Origin: Sedimenticola sp.
GTDB lineage: Bacteria > Pseudomonadota > Gammaproteobacteria > Chromatiales > Chromatiaceae
DNA length: 64,000 bases
Direction of reading: 5' to 3'
Assembly (NCBI GenBank): GCA_002869585.1
Contig: PKUO01000105.1
Span: forward strand, 86,156-150,155
This document shows, piece by piece, positions 1 to 12,024 of this stretch. A program made the position numbers and the translations under genes. The notes under the pieces were generated by a model that was given only the letters and a program-made list of their open reading frames with translations, ran no database searches and was not told the DNA's origin. Position 1 is the first letter of the stretch, and every line of letters begins with the position of its first letter.

Positions 1-192
1 CACCGAAAGATGCGTAGTGGTGAACTCCACTATGTCGATCACCCGCTGATCGGCGCCCTCATCAAAATCGAGCGCTACGATCAGCCGACCCCTGATCTTC
101 CGGACACCGAACCGCAGGAGGGAATGCAGGAAATGGGTAGCGAAAATACGAATAACCCGCCTCTGGAGACTGAAGAGACACCCTCAGATTAA
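1..192 (+). CDS. csiV: CsiV-like peptidoglycan-binding protein, C-terminal end (partial)
   Basis: This is the last 63 codons of a gene that begins left of the window. The reading frame is open from base 1. The visible stretch MRSGELHYVDHPLIGALIKI resembles the conserved C-terminus of the CsiV family, periplasmic proteins tied to peptidoglycan and cell-wall integrity in gammaproteobacteria. It is followed by an acidic, low-complexity tail rich in E, N, T and P that looks like lineage-specific extension. The family assignment rests on this short motif only, so it is moderately secure. Confidence 0.6.
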   Translation, partial: HRKMRSGELHYVDHPLIGALIKIERYDQPTPDLPDTEPQEGMQEMGSENTNNPPLETEETPSD

Positions 193-214
193 CGAGAATC
201 GCACTTATCTGATT

Positions 215-481
215 TCAGACATCGGTATATTTTGAACCCTGCCGGGCCGTCTGCCCACACTGCTGCCTGATCCGCACAGACAACGCCACCACTCCCGCAC
301 CGCATAGCGTCGCGCCGAGAATGATATCCACCGGTGGGGCAAAAAACACCAGAATCAGGATACCGTGCAGGATGAACAGATAAGGGATGGATTCGTAAAA
401 GGCCGTCGGCCACCAGCACCGTTTTTCCATCCAGCAGGGCAACAGATAATCTTCACTACTTTTTCTTGAATGCGCTTTCAT
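215..481 (-). CDS. small hypothetical membrane protein
   Basis: An 88-residue protein of no family I recognise. Residues about 33-70 form two closely spaced hydrophobic segments (around YLFILHGILILVFF and IILGATLCGAGVVALSV) separated by a short proline-containing turn, so a two-pass inner-membrane hairpin is likely. The N-terminus is charged and cysteine/tryptophan-rich. It lies tail-to-tail with the csiV remnant, 22 bases away. Function unknown; the gene is supported by its membrane pattern and its position in otherwise empty sequence. Confidence 0.5.
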   Translation of the reverse strand: MKAHSRKSSEDYLLPCWMEKRCWWPTAFYESIPYLFILHGILILVFFAPPVDIILGATLCGAGVVALSVRIRQQCGQTARQGSKYTDV

Positions 482-860
482 TACTACCTACCTCACTACC
501 AGGAAGCGCTGTGACAGAGACAATCTCGAAATGTGGGGATGACTGCTTGGAAGACCCCGCATTTGCCACAACAATTGCCGTCTCGAATTCTATAATCTGT
601 TAGCGGCCCACCGCTTCGATTTATTAGTGGCAAATAGTGATATGGATCAACTGATATTGAACTAAGCAGACTCTTTAATTTTCTTGAAATACAATTATTT
701 AACTATATTAACAGACACTCCGGAACCTCCCCTTGCAGACCGGCCCTGATCTCAAATATCCCCCATGCAATCCGTGTTGTAATGGATGGAACAAAGCCAT
801 AGGCTTTAGAAGAGCAACCGGTTCCAGTCCAGATGTGCCATTGAATAAGGATGTGATGCC
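482..860. other. gene-free stretch between the small membrane gene and tal
   Basis: About 380 bases without a convincing gene on either strand. The 660-715 part is AT-rich and contains TTGAAA (684-689) followed after 16 bases by TATTAA (706-711), a weak candidate sigma-70 promoter pointing at tal. An AAGG ribosome-binding site lies at 847-850. I see no hairpin with a T-tract and no repeat. Confidence 0.4.
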
Positions 861-1814
861 ATGCCAGACAAATTAACCCAGTTAAAAACCATGACTGTTG
901 TCGTAGCCGATACCGGTGAATTCGAACTGGTGAAGGAGTATGCCCCTGATGATGCGACCACCAACCCGTCACTGATTCTCAAGGCCGCCAAGCAGACCCA
1001 ATATGCCCATCTGATTTCAGAGGCGATTGATTGGGCCAGGCAACAGGAAAACCAGGCTGATTTCCTGAGCAACTGTATCGACCGGCTGTTTGTCACATTC
1101 GGCAGAGAACTCCTGAAGTTGCTGCCTGGACGGGTATCAACCGAGGTGGATGCACGGCTCTCTTTCGATACAGAAGCGACCATCAAGCGCACCAGGCGCA
1201 TCATCAAGCTTTACGAGGCGGCCGGCATCAGCCGGGAACGCATCCTGATCAAGATCGCCTCGACCTGGGAAGGGATATGCGCCGCGGAGGTGCTGGAAAA
1301 AGAGGGCATTCACTGTAATCTGACCCTGCTGTTCAGCTTCAGCCAGGCGGTTGCCTGTGCTGAGGCCGGCATCACCCTGATTTCGCCTTTTGTCGGGCGT
1401 ATTCTGGACTGGCATAAAAAGGCGACAGGCCAGGAGTACACGGCGGCCGAAGACCCCGGTGTGCTCTCCGTGAAACAGATCTACAACTATTACAAGAAAT
1501 TCGACTATCCCACCATTGTCATGGGGGCAAGTTTCAGAAACTCCGGCGAAATCGAGGAGTTGGCCGGTTGCGATCGATTGACCATCAGCCCGACGCTGAT
1601 GGCGGAGTTGCAGGCTGATCAGCGACCCTTGCCGAGAAAACTCTCGGTTGAATCGGCCAAGGCCATGGATATCGAGAGAATCGGGATCGATGAGAAACGC
1701 TTTCGCTGGATGCTGAACGAAGACGCCATGGCCACGGAAAAGCTGGCCGAAGGCATACGCTCATTCAGTCGGGATATCGAAAAACTCGAGGAGATGATTC
1801 TCGCACAGTCCTGA
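861..1814 (+). CDS. tal: transaldolase (TalB type)
   Basis: A 317-residue transaldolase of the long E. coli TalA/TalB subfamily, which moves a dihydroxyacetone unit from sedoheptulose 7-phosphate to glyceraldehyde 3-phosphate in the pentose phosphate pathway. The Schiff-base lysine lies in [11 protein letters not shown] (near residue 132). [10 protein letters not shown] near the N-terminus and [11 protein letters not shown] are family hallmarks. The length is normal and the start has an AAGG Shine-Dalgarno about ten bases upstream. It stands alone; no other pentose phosphate gene is adjacent. Confidence 0.97.
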   Translation: MPDKLTQLKTMTVVVADTGEFELVKEYAPDDATTNPSLILKAAKQTQYAHLISEAIDWARQQENQADFLSNCIDRLFVTFGRELLKLLPGRVSTEVDARLSFDTEATIKRTRRIIKLYEAAGISRERILIKIASTWEGICAAEVLEKEGIHCNLTLLFSFSQAVACAEAGITLISPFVGRILDWHKKATGQEYTAAEDPGVLSVKQIYNYYKKFDYPTIVMGASFRNSGEIEELAGCDRLTISPTLMAELQADQRPLPRKLSVESAKAMDIERIGIDEKRFRWMLNEDAMATEKLAEGIRSFSRDIEKLEEMILAQS

Positions 1815-1833
1815 GTTGAGTCCAGTTCTCCAC

Positions 1834-2145
1834 CTACTGCATGCCTTGGATCAGCTGACCCAGTATACGGGTGCAGTCGGAATCTGACAGATCATTCACG
1901 ATCGACCTGTCCGTCAACGTTATATTGTCCGCCAGCGGTGGGTACCTGGTTTTTATCTCATGGCCGGTCTTTTCCGAAAGCTCAAGAAGTTGATCTTTGG
2001 ACAGGTAACCATCCCTGACCGCCACCTCACCCATAACACACAGGGAAGCAATGACGTCACCTTTTCCCAGATATTTTCCACCCAGGTAGATCCCCAGAAC
2101 GAGACACCCCGCCGCGAAGAATGTAGTAAATAACGATGCCTTCAT
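1834..2145 (-). CDS. hypothetical exported or membrane-anchored protein
   Basis: A 103-residue protein beginning with a hydrophobic segment (MKASLFTTFFAAGCLVLGIYLGG) that could be a signal anchor or a signal peptide. The rest is polar, with two cysteines, and looks like a small soluble domain outside the membrane. It faces tal tail-to-tail with a 19-base gap. I do not recognise a family. Confidence 0.55.
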   Translation of the reverse strand: MKASLFTTFFAAGCLVLGIYLGGKYLGKGDVIASLCVMGEVAVRDGYLSKDQLLELSEKTGHEIKTRYPPLADNITLTDRSIVNDLSDSDCTRILGQLIQGMQ

Positions 2146-2250
2146 TTTTTATCCAATAATCCAGAGAAATACATCAAGCGTGTCTTGATCAGACATGCCG
2201 GAGAATCCGTAATCAGTAATACCCTAGTCAAGCCCAGAAGCGTCTGTTCC

Positions 2251-2679
2251 TCATTTTATCAGCTTGGCATTCGCCGCATCCCAACACCAGCTATTTTCAC
2301 CTGTCAGATGAACTCCGCCAATCCAGCAGTCAAGGTCATGAATCTCAAGCCAGTTCAAGTCACCGTTCAACACCGCCAATCCCGTCTGGGTAATGGAGAG
2401 TCGCTGGTCAGGCGTTACCGGCAAGGTTAATACCTTGCTTCCGGTGGACAGGCTTAACAATGGAGGATCGGACTGCAAAAACTGATTGATAATATCCCAG
2501 AAAACCACATCGCCCATGAACCATCGCTCTTCGCTGGCCTGATAGGCGCCGAACAGCTCGCCCGGACTTTGCCGGCCCTCGGCTAGTGGCAGACCCGCTT
2601 TTTGCATGATCGTGACAGCAGAGTCGCCATTGGTGATATTGAGTGTGGGTTTCATCTGGGGATTCACATTTCCAGCCAT
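2251..2679 (-). CDS. DUF1835-family protein with a large internal deletion
   Basis: A 142-residue protein joining the extreme N-terminus of the DUF1835 family (LNITNGDSAVTIMQKAG) directly to that family's C-terminal part (ERWFMGDVVFWD ... WIGGVHLTGENSWCWD). Full members, as I recall them, are some 300 residues, with a WRDVLHEGP-type segment after the first motif; that middle is absent. The frame stays open across the join, near residues 25-30. The start could instead be the in-frame ATG at 2655, just before the conserved motif. Neither start has a clear ribosome-binding site. Function unknown; it could be a relic. Confidence 0.55.
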   Translation of the reverse strand: MAGNVNPQMKPTLNITNGDSAVTIMQKAGLPLAEGRQSPGELFGAYQASEERWFMGDVVFWDIINQFLQSDPPLLSLSTGSKVLTLPVTPDQRLSITQTGLAVLNGDLNWLEIHDLDCWIGGVHLTGENSWCWDAANAKLIK

Positions 2680-2713
2680 GCAAAAAATACTGAGTGGAAC
2701 GTTATTAAATAAC

Positions 2714-3259
2714 TTAGCCTTTAAAGGCCTCTTTCGAGTTCAGATATTCCAGCTCATCCACCGTGCTTTCGCGACCCAGTATCTCATTGCGGTGTGGAAA
2801 ACGGCCAAATCTTTCTACAATCGCGTAATGGTGTTTTGCAAATTGGGCATTTGACGCCAGTCCTGCCTTGGTAAACAACGCTACCGATAACGTCTGATCA
2901 GCGAGATCTTCACTGTGCATCAGGGGCATGTACAGAAATGCCAGTCGATCTTTGGGCAATTGCCGATCAAACCCCTGCTCGACTGCCCACTTGGATAAAT
3001 CGATGGCCAACCTCTCGGTTGCAAAGCTTTCAGCCTTGCCCCGGAACATATTCAGCGGAAACTGATCCAGCACAATGGCCAGCGCCAAGGCCCCTGTCGG
3101 ACTGTTTCGCCAGGAGGCATCCAGGACCCCTGCCGAAGCATCCTCCCAGAGCGCTTTAAATCTGTCCCTGATTTCCCGATCTATCTCAGGCGTGGAGGAG
3201 AACCAGTGTTTTCTTATGCGCTCAGAGAACCAATAGTCGATCACATCCTCTGGCGTCAT
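2714..3259 (-). CDS. DUF924 family protein
   Basis: A 181-residue all-helical protein of the DUF924 family, of unknown function. Hallmarks are the opening VIDYWFSE, the central LAIVLDQFPLNMFRG and the late GRFPHRNEILGRESTVDELEYL. The length is normal. Its ATG overlaps the stop of the upstream phosphatase-like gene by four bases, so the two are translationally coupled. No biochemical role can be read from the sequence. Confidence 0.9.
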   Translation of the reverse strand: MTPEDVIDYWFSERIRKHWFSSTPEIDREIRDRFKALWEDASAGVLDASWRNSPTGALALAIVLDQFPLNMFRGKAESFATERLAIDLSKWAVEQGFDRQLPKDRLAFLYMPLMHSEDLADQTLSVALFTKAGLASNAQFAKHHYAIVERFGRFPHRNEILGRESTVDELEYLNSKEAFKG

Positions 3260-3714
3260 GATTGTTTTGCAAGTCCGATATCAGAAAGTGTCATGAATTT
3301 CTGCCAGGTTTCGTTGGGATTCCAGCCTGGGAGCATCACCTTTTTTGCCTCCGATAACGGGACCCCAAGCGCCAGCCTGTAGTGCTGATACAGGAAAGCC
3401 GAAACCCGGTAATTCAGCACACAGTGAACCCACACTTTATCTTTCGGGAAAGCTTGCATAATCTGAATAAAATCTCGCAGGTGTCGGCTGTCAGGCGCTT
3501 CGAATGGGACAGGAATATGCACGTATCTCATACCCAGGGCGGTGACGATATTACCCTCTTCGGGAATGGCATTTTCCGAATTCGGCATGGCGAGGTTGAT
3601 GACGGCGTGATAGCCAGCCTCGGCAATTGCTTTGAACTGGCGATCCTCCGGTTGACCCGAGGAGGCCAGCCGGTCGGAAACCTGGATGTAGTTCAAAATA
3701 GTCTCAACACCCAT
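3256..3714 (-). CDS. protein tyrosine/dual-specificity phosphatase-like protein
   Basis: A 152-residue member of the dual-specificity-like phosphatase superfamily. The N-terminus (VSDRLASSGQP, then the AIAEAGYHAVINLAMP strand) matches bacterial DSP-like proteins, and the P-loop is WVHCVLNYRVSAF. The nucleophile cysteine and the arginine are separated by four residues instead of the five of the classical CX5R motif, so activity on phosphotyrosine is not assured. It sits nine bases after the cytochrome c gene and overlaps the DUF924 gene by four bases, suggesting a three-gene operon. Confidence 0.75.
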   Translation of the reverse strand: MGVETILNYIQVSDRLASSGQPEDRQFKAIAEAGYHAVINLAMPNSENAIPEEGNIVTALGMRYVHIPVPFEAPDSRHLRDFIQIMQAFPKDKVWVHCVLNYRVSAFLYQHYRLALGVPLSEAKKVMLPGWNPNETWQKFMTLSDIGLAKQS

Positions 3715-3723
3715 GCACGCAAC

Positions 3724-4191
3724 TCAGGGTAACGGCGGTGGATTGTCATTGATCATACGCATAAACGCCAAAAGCTCCGCCCTGTCGGAATCCTTGCGAA
3801 TCCCCCGGAAATTCATTATCCGGCCAGGTACGGCACGATCGGTTTTTGTCAGATAATAATTCAGTGTGTCCAGGGTCCAGGTATGACCGGAATTACGCAT
3901 GGCGTCCGAATAGGTGAAGCCTGGCATGCTGCCAGCCTTGCGACCGATAATATTCCACAGATGAGGACCCTTGCCATGGCCTCCCTTCTGTTTATGATCA
4001 TGACAGGAAGAGCATTTACGCATAAACGACTCCTTGCCCGCGTCAGGACTTGCATTACGCAACATCTCCTTGAATTCTTCGCTCATTACCGGTTGATACT
4101 CCGCAAGTGTACCCTCCTCTTCTGCACTCCATGCAAGTGAAGCTGTAACCAGTAAAACCACCGCAACTGCATAATTCAAACCGCTTTTCAT
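3724..4191 (-). CDS. class I c-type cytochrome
   Basis: A 155-residue exported cytochrome c. Residues 1-22 form a Sec signal peptide ending in AWSA. One haem-binding site, CSSCH, lies near residue 60, followed by the GKGPHLWNIIGRKAG stretch and FTYSDAMRNSG typical of mitochondrial-type/c2 cytochromes. The probable methionine ligand is in GRIMNF. It is a periplasmic electron carrier; partners cannot be told from the neighbours. It is the first gene of a likely operon with the phosphatase-like and DUF924 genes. Confidence 0.9.
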   Translation of the reverse strand: MKSGLNYAVAVVLLVTASLAWSAEEEGTLAEYQPVMSEEFKEMLRNASPDAGKESFMRKCSSCHDHKQKGGHGKGPHLWNIIGRKAGSMPGFTYSDAMRNSGHTWTLDTLNYYLTKTDRAVPGRIMNFRGIRKDSDRAELLAFMRMINDNPPPLP

Positions 4192-4383
4192 CGTAATTCC
4201 CTCTAATCCTCAGACACCAGAATACAGACAGCTCAGACGAAAGACGCCTACACCCCCCACTAAAAATAGCAGGATTAAACAATTCTCAGTTAAATATTGC
4301 GCTGAATTGCAACGAATACAAGGCATCCCGGGCAAAACATCAGATTCATTTTCAGTGCCGATTCGAGTGGAAACAGACTGAAT

Positions 4384-4794
4384 CTATGCCCTGGGTGGAG
4401 GTATGGAGTAGGTGCCCACAGCGTGGGCTACAGGCTCGTCGTTGCCTTCGGAGTAGAGAGTCACCTCCCCCACAACCAGCGATTTGCCAGTCTTCATCAA
4501 ACCGCAAACCCCGATGATGTCGTTTTCCGGAGAGGGTTTTCTCAGAAAATTGATGGTCAGCCCGGTCGTGACCGCAAGGGGAACGATACCGATCTGGCCG
4601 AGTATCGCCACATATAGGGCGACATCCGCCACCGCCATCAATACCGGACCTGATACCGTACCGCCGGGACGCAGTTCATCCGTACCGATTTTGTGTCTGA
4701 CCGTTGCAGAGCGGTTGCCGACCTCCTCAACAATACACTTGCTTTGAGGAAATTCGGAACACATGAATTCGATGATTGTCTCTTTCGAGGCCAC
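4384..4794 (-). CDS. PaaI-family hotdog thioesterase
   Basis: A 136-residue single hotdog-fold protein. The segment LRPGGTVSGPVLMAVADVALYVAIL is the PaaI/YbgC-like helix carrying the family's acidic catalytic residue, followed by TTGLTINFLRKP and late beta strands ending in HAVGTYSIPP. It should hydrolyse acyl-CoA or aryl-CoA thioesters; the substrate is unknown. It starts 23 bases after ligA on the same strand, so read-through from the smc-zipA-ligA operon is possible. Confidence 0.85.
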   Translation of the reverse strand: MASKETIIEFMCSEFPQSKCIVEEVGNRSATVRHKIGTDELRPGGTVSGPVLMAVADVALYVAILGQIGIVPLAVTTGLTINFLRKPSPENDIIGVCGLMKTGKSLVVGEVTLYSEGNDEPVAHAVGTYSIPPPRA

Positions 4795-4817
4795 AGTGTC
4801 TCCTAGTGCCTGTTACA

Positions 4818-7888
<3,071 letters not shown>

Positions 7889-7912
7889 ACGGATTCAGCC
7901 TTGGTCGGTTAA

Positions 7913-10900
7913 TTACATTGCCGCCAGTTTGGCAGCCTCTTCCACATCCACTGACACCAATCGGGAAACGCCGGGCTCGTGCATGGTGACACCAGTGAGC
8001 TGGTGGGCAATCTCCATGGTTATCTTGTTATGGGTAATAAATATAAACTGGACACGGTCGGACATGGATTTTACCAGTTCACAGAAACGAGCGACATTGG
8101 CATCATCCAGCGGTGCATCCACCTCGTCCAGCATACAGAAGGGCGCCGGATTGAGCTCGAAGATGGCAAACACCAGCGCCACGGCAGTCAGGGCCTTCTC
8201 ACCACCCGACAGCAGATGAATGCTTGAGTTGCGCTTGCCAGGGGGCCGCGCCATCACCGTGACTCCTGTTTCCAACAGATCGTCACCGGTCAACTGCAGG
8301 TAGGCGTGCCCACCGCCGAACAGTTTAGGGAACTTCTCCTGCAGACCGGTATTGACCTTATCGAAGGTCTCCTTGAACCGGGTGCGTGTCTCGCGGTCGA
8401 TCTTCTTGATGGCGTTTTCCAGGGTCTCCAGGGATTCGGTAACGTCCGCATGCTGGGCGTCCAGATAGTGCTTACGTTCGGACTGCTCCTGAAACTCGTC
8501 GATGGCCGCCAGGTTGATAGGACCGAGACGGCGAATGCGCAGATCAATGCGCTCCACCTCTTCCTGCCAGACGCTTAACGTGGCGTCGCCCTGCATCTCC
8601 ATAAAAAGCTGTTCCCGCTGGAAACCGCTTTCGTTAATCTGTTCCTCGATGGTCTTGCGCCGAATCAGCACTTCCTGGCGCTGCATCCTTACCTGGTCCA
8701 GCGCCGAGCGCTGCTCCTGCACCCACTGCTCCGCTTGACTGCGATCCTGTTCCAGGGCGCGCAGCCGGGCATCGATCTCTTCCAGCGACTGGCGCGACTT
8801 GGCCAGTTGCGCCTCGACCTCGATGCGCAACTGCAGCTGTTTCTCCAACTCCTCGCTCTTCTCCAGCAACGGCATCTGCCCCTCTTCCAGGGCGGCGCGC
8901 AGCTCCTCGCGCCGGGTCGTCAGATGAGAGAGTTGCCCCTTCATGCGATCCAGGCTCTGGGTGAGTGATTGCTGGGAACTGCGCATGGATTCGATACGCA
9001 GGGCGATCTCATGGGCCAGGCTGCGCTGCCGGCTGGCCTCCTCGCGCACCTCGGTGAGGCGGTTTCTCAATTCGTCACGACGCTGAATCAGGGCTTCACG
9101 CCGCTCGCCCAGGCTCTCCATCTCTTCCAGTGCCGTGTGCAGACGGCCACGGGCCACTTCCAGATCCTCTCTGCCCTGGGTGATCTGCTGCTTCAGCTCC
9201 TCGATATCCTTGGTAATGCTTTCCGAACGATGCTGCAGGTGTTCGACGCGGGTGCGCTTTCCGCTCAGGGACGAGCGTATATCGGAGAGGGCGCGATTGA
9301 TCTCGTTGACCTCACGCTGGGTCTGTTCGCGCATCTGCTCATTTTCGCGGACCCGCTCACGACCACTTTGCAGTGTCTCCTGCAGTGTCTCGACCTTCTC
9401 GTCGAGAATGGCGATCTGTTCACCCAGTTCACGGATTTCACGCTCTCGCTCAAGCACGCCCGAGGCGCCTTCCGACTCTCGGTTGAGACGTATCCAGTTG
9501 ATTCCCACCCAGATGCCGTCCCGGGTGACAATTGATTGGCCCGCTTTCAGGCTGGTCCGCAGCTGCAAGGCCTGAGCCAGATCATCCGCCAACAAGACGC
9601 CTGCGAGCAATCCGGACATCGGCCAGGGCGCCTTGATCTTGGAGAGCAGCGTGTCGCTGCCGGAGTCGGCAGCTGGCTGAAAGGCCGAAGTATCCAGCAG
9701 GGAGAGCGCCCCGGCCTGGAGCTTGGCGAGTTCCAGGCTCAGCGCGTCGACGCCCTCGACACAAACCGATTGTAGATGGAAACCAAGTACGGTTTCTACG
9801 GCCTGTTGCCAGTCGGATTCGACTTCGATCTTTTCCGCAAGCCGCGCTGCCTTGGCCAGTCCCTGCTCTTCCAGCCATTCGGTGACGGCGTTCTCCTGTT
9901 TCCCGAGCGCCGCCTGCTGCAAGGCTTCGAGCGAGGCATGCCGTCCGCGGGATGTCTGCTGCCGTTCGCGCGCCTCATTCAGTTCATTGGTCCGGTGATT
10001 GTTCTCTTCACGCAGCTGGCTGATCTGCTGGATGGTACTGGCCAGCTTCTCCTGCAATCCTGATATCTGCTCCTGGCGCTCCTCTTCCTGGGCCTCCAGC
10101 TCGCGGATGTCCTGTACCAGTTTATCGTCACTCAGACGCTCCAGCTCGTCATGCATGCGCTCGATGCGCTTTTGCAGGTTCTGCTCCTGCTGCTCCTGGT
10201 GATTGATGCGGGTACGCTCCACCTGGGCGGTCTGGGCCGGTTCGGCTGCCTGTCGGTTGAAGTTTTCCCATTCGCTCTGCCAGTTCTGCATCGCCTGTTC
10301 AGACTCGGCCAGGCGCTCGGCGGATATCTCTTCGATGCCCCTGGCCTCTTCAAAACGCGGGGTTTCCTGGCCGAGCCGCAGAATCAGCTCCTGCAGGCGC
10401 GACTCGTCCTGATGCTGATGATCGGTCGATTCCTGCCAGGCCTGTTCGGTGATGTGCAGATCCTGCTCATGCTGGGAACGGCTCTCCTTGATAAACTGGA
10501 TCGACTGTTCCAGCCGGGCGATATCGCTGCCTACAGCGTAGAAGCGGCCCTGCACGGTATTGAAATTGTCGTTGGCCTCGACATGCAATTCACGTTGCTG
10601 CTCGATATCGGCCTCGTGTCGACGCTGTTTGGCGATTGCCGCTTCCAGGTCGGTCTCACGTTCGGTGATGGCCTTCTCCCTGGTCTGGGTCTCCTCATCG
10701 AGCACCCGCCAGCGCAAGGCGAGCAGTTCCGCCTTGAGACGACGCTCCTGCTCCTTATAAACCTTGTAGCGTTCTGCGGTGGCCGCCTGACGTTGCAGGT
10801 GCTGCAATTGTTTATCGATCTCCTCGCGCAGGTCGTTCAGGCGGTCGAGATTTTCGCGGGTGTGCTTGATGCGGTTCTCGGTCTCGCGCCGCCGCTCCTT

Positions 10901-11419
10901 GTACTTGGATATACCAGCCGCCTCTTCCAGAAAGGCGCGAAGGTCTTCGGGCCTGGCCTCGATCAGCCGGGAGATCATCCCCTGCTCGATAATCGAGTAA
11001 CTGCGCGGGCCTAGACCGGTCCCGAGAAACAGATCGGTAATATCGCGCCGTCTGCAGCGCACATTGTTCATGAAATAGCTGGACTGCCCATCGCGCGACA
11101 CCTGGCGTTTGACCGAGATGGTGTTGTACTGGGCATACTGGCCACCGGCGCTGCCGTCGCTGTTGTCGAACACCAGCTCGATCGTGGCGGTACCCACGGG
11201 TTTGCTGCTGTTGGAACCGTTGAAGATCACATCAGCCATGGATTCGCCGCGCAGCATCTTAGCGGATGTTTCCCCCATTACCCAGCGTACGGCATCAATG
11301 GTATTCGACTTTCCACAACCATTGGGACCGACCACTCCGACCAGATTACTCGGGAAGTGAACAGTGGTTGGATCGACGAAAGATTTGAATCCCGCGAGTT
11401 TTATTTTTTCCAGACGCAT
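7913..11419 (-). CDS. smc: chromosome segregation ATPase SMC
   Basis: A full-length 1168-residue SMC. The N-terminal ATPase half has Walker A GPNGCGKSN (near residue 32). Two long coiled-coil arms flank a hinge at about 505-640 (EEQGLAKAARLAEKI ... VETVLGFHL). The C-terminal half has the ABC signature LSGGEKAL (near 1070) and Walker B CMLDEVDAPLDD. It organises and condenses chromosomes with ScpA/ScpB. It is the first gene of smc-zipA-ligA. The intergenic space to the divergent queF gene is AT-rich and must hold its promoter. Confidence 0.97.
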   Translation of the reverse strand: MRLEKIKLAGFKSFVDPTTVHFPSNLVGVVGPNGCGKSNTIDAVRWVMGETSAKMLRGESMADVIFNGSNSSKPVGTATIELVFDNSDGSAGGQYAQYNTISVKRQVSRDGQSSYFMNNVRCRRRDITDLFLGTGLGPRSYSIIEQGMISRLIEARPEDLRAFLEEAAGISKYKERRRETENRIKHTRENLDRLNDLREEIDKQLQHLQRQAATAERYKVYKEQERRLKAELLALRWRVLDEETQTREKAITERETDLEAAIAKQRRHEADIEQQRELHVEANDNFNTVQGRFYAVGSDIARLEQSIQFIKESRSQHEQDLHITEQAWQESTDHQHQDESRLQELILRLGQETPRFEEARGIEEISAERLAESEQAMQNWQSEWENFNRQAAEPAQTAQVERTRINHQEQQEQNLQKRIERMHDELERLSDDKLVQDIRELEAQEEERQEQISGLQEKLASTIQQISQLREENNHRTNELNEARERQQTSRGRHASLEALQQAALGKQENAVTEWLEEQGLAKAARLAEKIEVESDWQQAVETVLGFHLQSVCVEGVDALSLELAKLQAGALSLLDTSAFQPAADSGSDTLLSKIKAPWPMSGLLAGVLLADDLAQALQLRTSLKAGQSIVTRDGIWVGINWIRLNRESEGASGVLEREREIRELGEQIAILDEKVETLQETLQSGRERVRENEQMREQTQREVNEINRALSDIRSSLSGKRTRVEHLQHRSESITKDIEELKQQITQGREDLEVARGRLHTALEEMESLGERREALIQRRDELRNRLTEVREEASRQRSLAHEIALRIESMRSSQQSLTQSLDRMKGQLSHLTTRREELRAALEEGQMPLLEKSEELEKQLQLRIEVEAQLAKSRQSLEEIDARLRALEQDRSQAEQWVQEQRSALDQVRMQRQEVLIRRKTIEEQINESGFQREQLFMEMQGDATLSVWQEEVERIDLRIRRLGPINLAAIDEFQEQSERKHYLDAQHADVTESLETLENAIKKIDRETRTRFKETFDKVNTGLQEKFPKLFGGGHAYLQLTGDDLLETGVTVMARPPGKRNSSIHLLSGGEKALTAVALVFAIFELNPAPFCMLDEVDAPLDDANVARFCELVKSMSDRVQFIFITHNKITMEIAHQLTGVTMHEPGVSRLVSVDVEEAAKLAAM

Positions 11420-11565
11420 GGGGCGCTAAGATACAGCCAGCAGGAGTATGTGACAAGCACTGACAACAATGCCTAATAACTTTAACTATATTATTTATTC
11501 CATTGTATTTATTATATTAATTATGCTTTTGTCTAATATTTGATCAGCGCCTTTTACTCACAACT

Positions 11566-11593
11566 TCTGATCACTGATCGAGTTGCGTATAAT
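11566..11593 (+). promoter_or_regulatory. candidate sigma-70 promoter of queF
   Basis: A perfect TATAAT (11588-11593) lies 16 bases after TTCTGA (11566-11571), a weak -35. It would start transcription near 11600 and leave a leader of about 30 bases before the queF ATG. I see no preQ1-type riboswitch in that short leader. Confidence 0.45.
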
Positions 11594-11630
11594 CCCACCC
11601 CGTTCGCTAATCTCAATTTGGAAATTGTCT

Positions 11631-12020
11631 ATGCCCAGCCAACCCAGCAAGAATCTGGAAACCTTTGATAACCCGCAACCCCAGCGGGACTACACCATCC
11701 GCATTCGCGTCCCGGAGTTTACATGTCTCTGCCCGAAAACAGGCCAACCGGACTTTGCCGAGCTGACCCTGGAGTATGTCGCCGACAAACTCTGCGTGGA
11801 GTTGAAGGCACTGAAAATGTATGTCTGGTCATTCCGAGACACCGGCGCTTTCCATGAGGCAGTGACCAACAGGATTCTCAGCGATCTGGTCACAGCCATC
11901 CAGCCGCGTTTCATGCGTCTGACAGCCGATTTCAACGTGCGCGGCGGCATCTATACCACCGTCGTTGCCGAGCACCGCGATGAAAACTGGCAGCCACCGG
12001 TTGCTGTGACCCTTCCCTGA
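11631..12020 (+). CDS. queF: NADPH-dependent preQ0 reductase QueF
   Basis: A 129-residue single-domain (type I) QueF, which reduces 7-cyano-7-deazaguanine to preQ1 in queuosine synthesis. The catalytic cysteine lies in [15 protein letters not shown], and [21 protein letters not shown] carries the E/H residues of the substrate pocket. The [16 protein letters not shown] ending is typical. The ATG at 11631 is preferred over an upstream in-frame start because family homology begins there and a TATAAT sits inside the longer version. Divergent from smc; the kinase gene follows four bases later. Confidence 0.95.
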   Translation: MPSQPSKNLETFDNPQPQRDYTIRIRVPEFTCLCPKTGQPDFAELTLEYVADKLCVELKALKMYVWSFRDTGAFHEAVTNRILSDLVTAIQPRFMRLTADFNVRGGIYTTVVAEHRDENWQPPVAVTLP

Positions 12021-12024
12021 GCAC

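Noticed and set aside
10151..11014. 287-codon plus-strand open frame opposite smc (and similar ones at 8969-9535)
   Set aside because: Leucine-rich antisense of coiled-coil codons in smc, with no family features.
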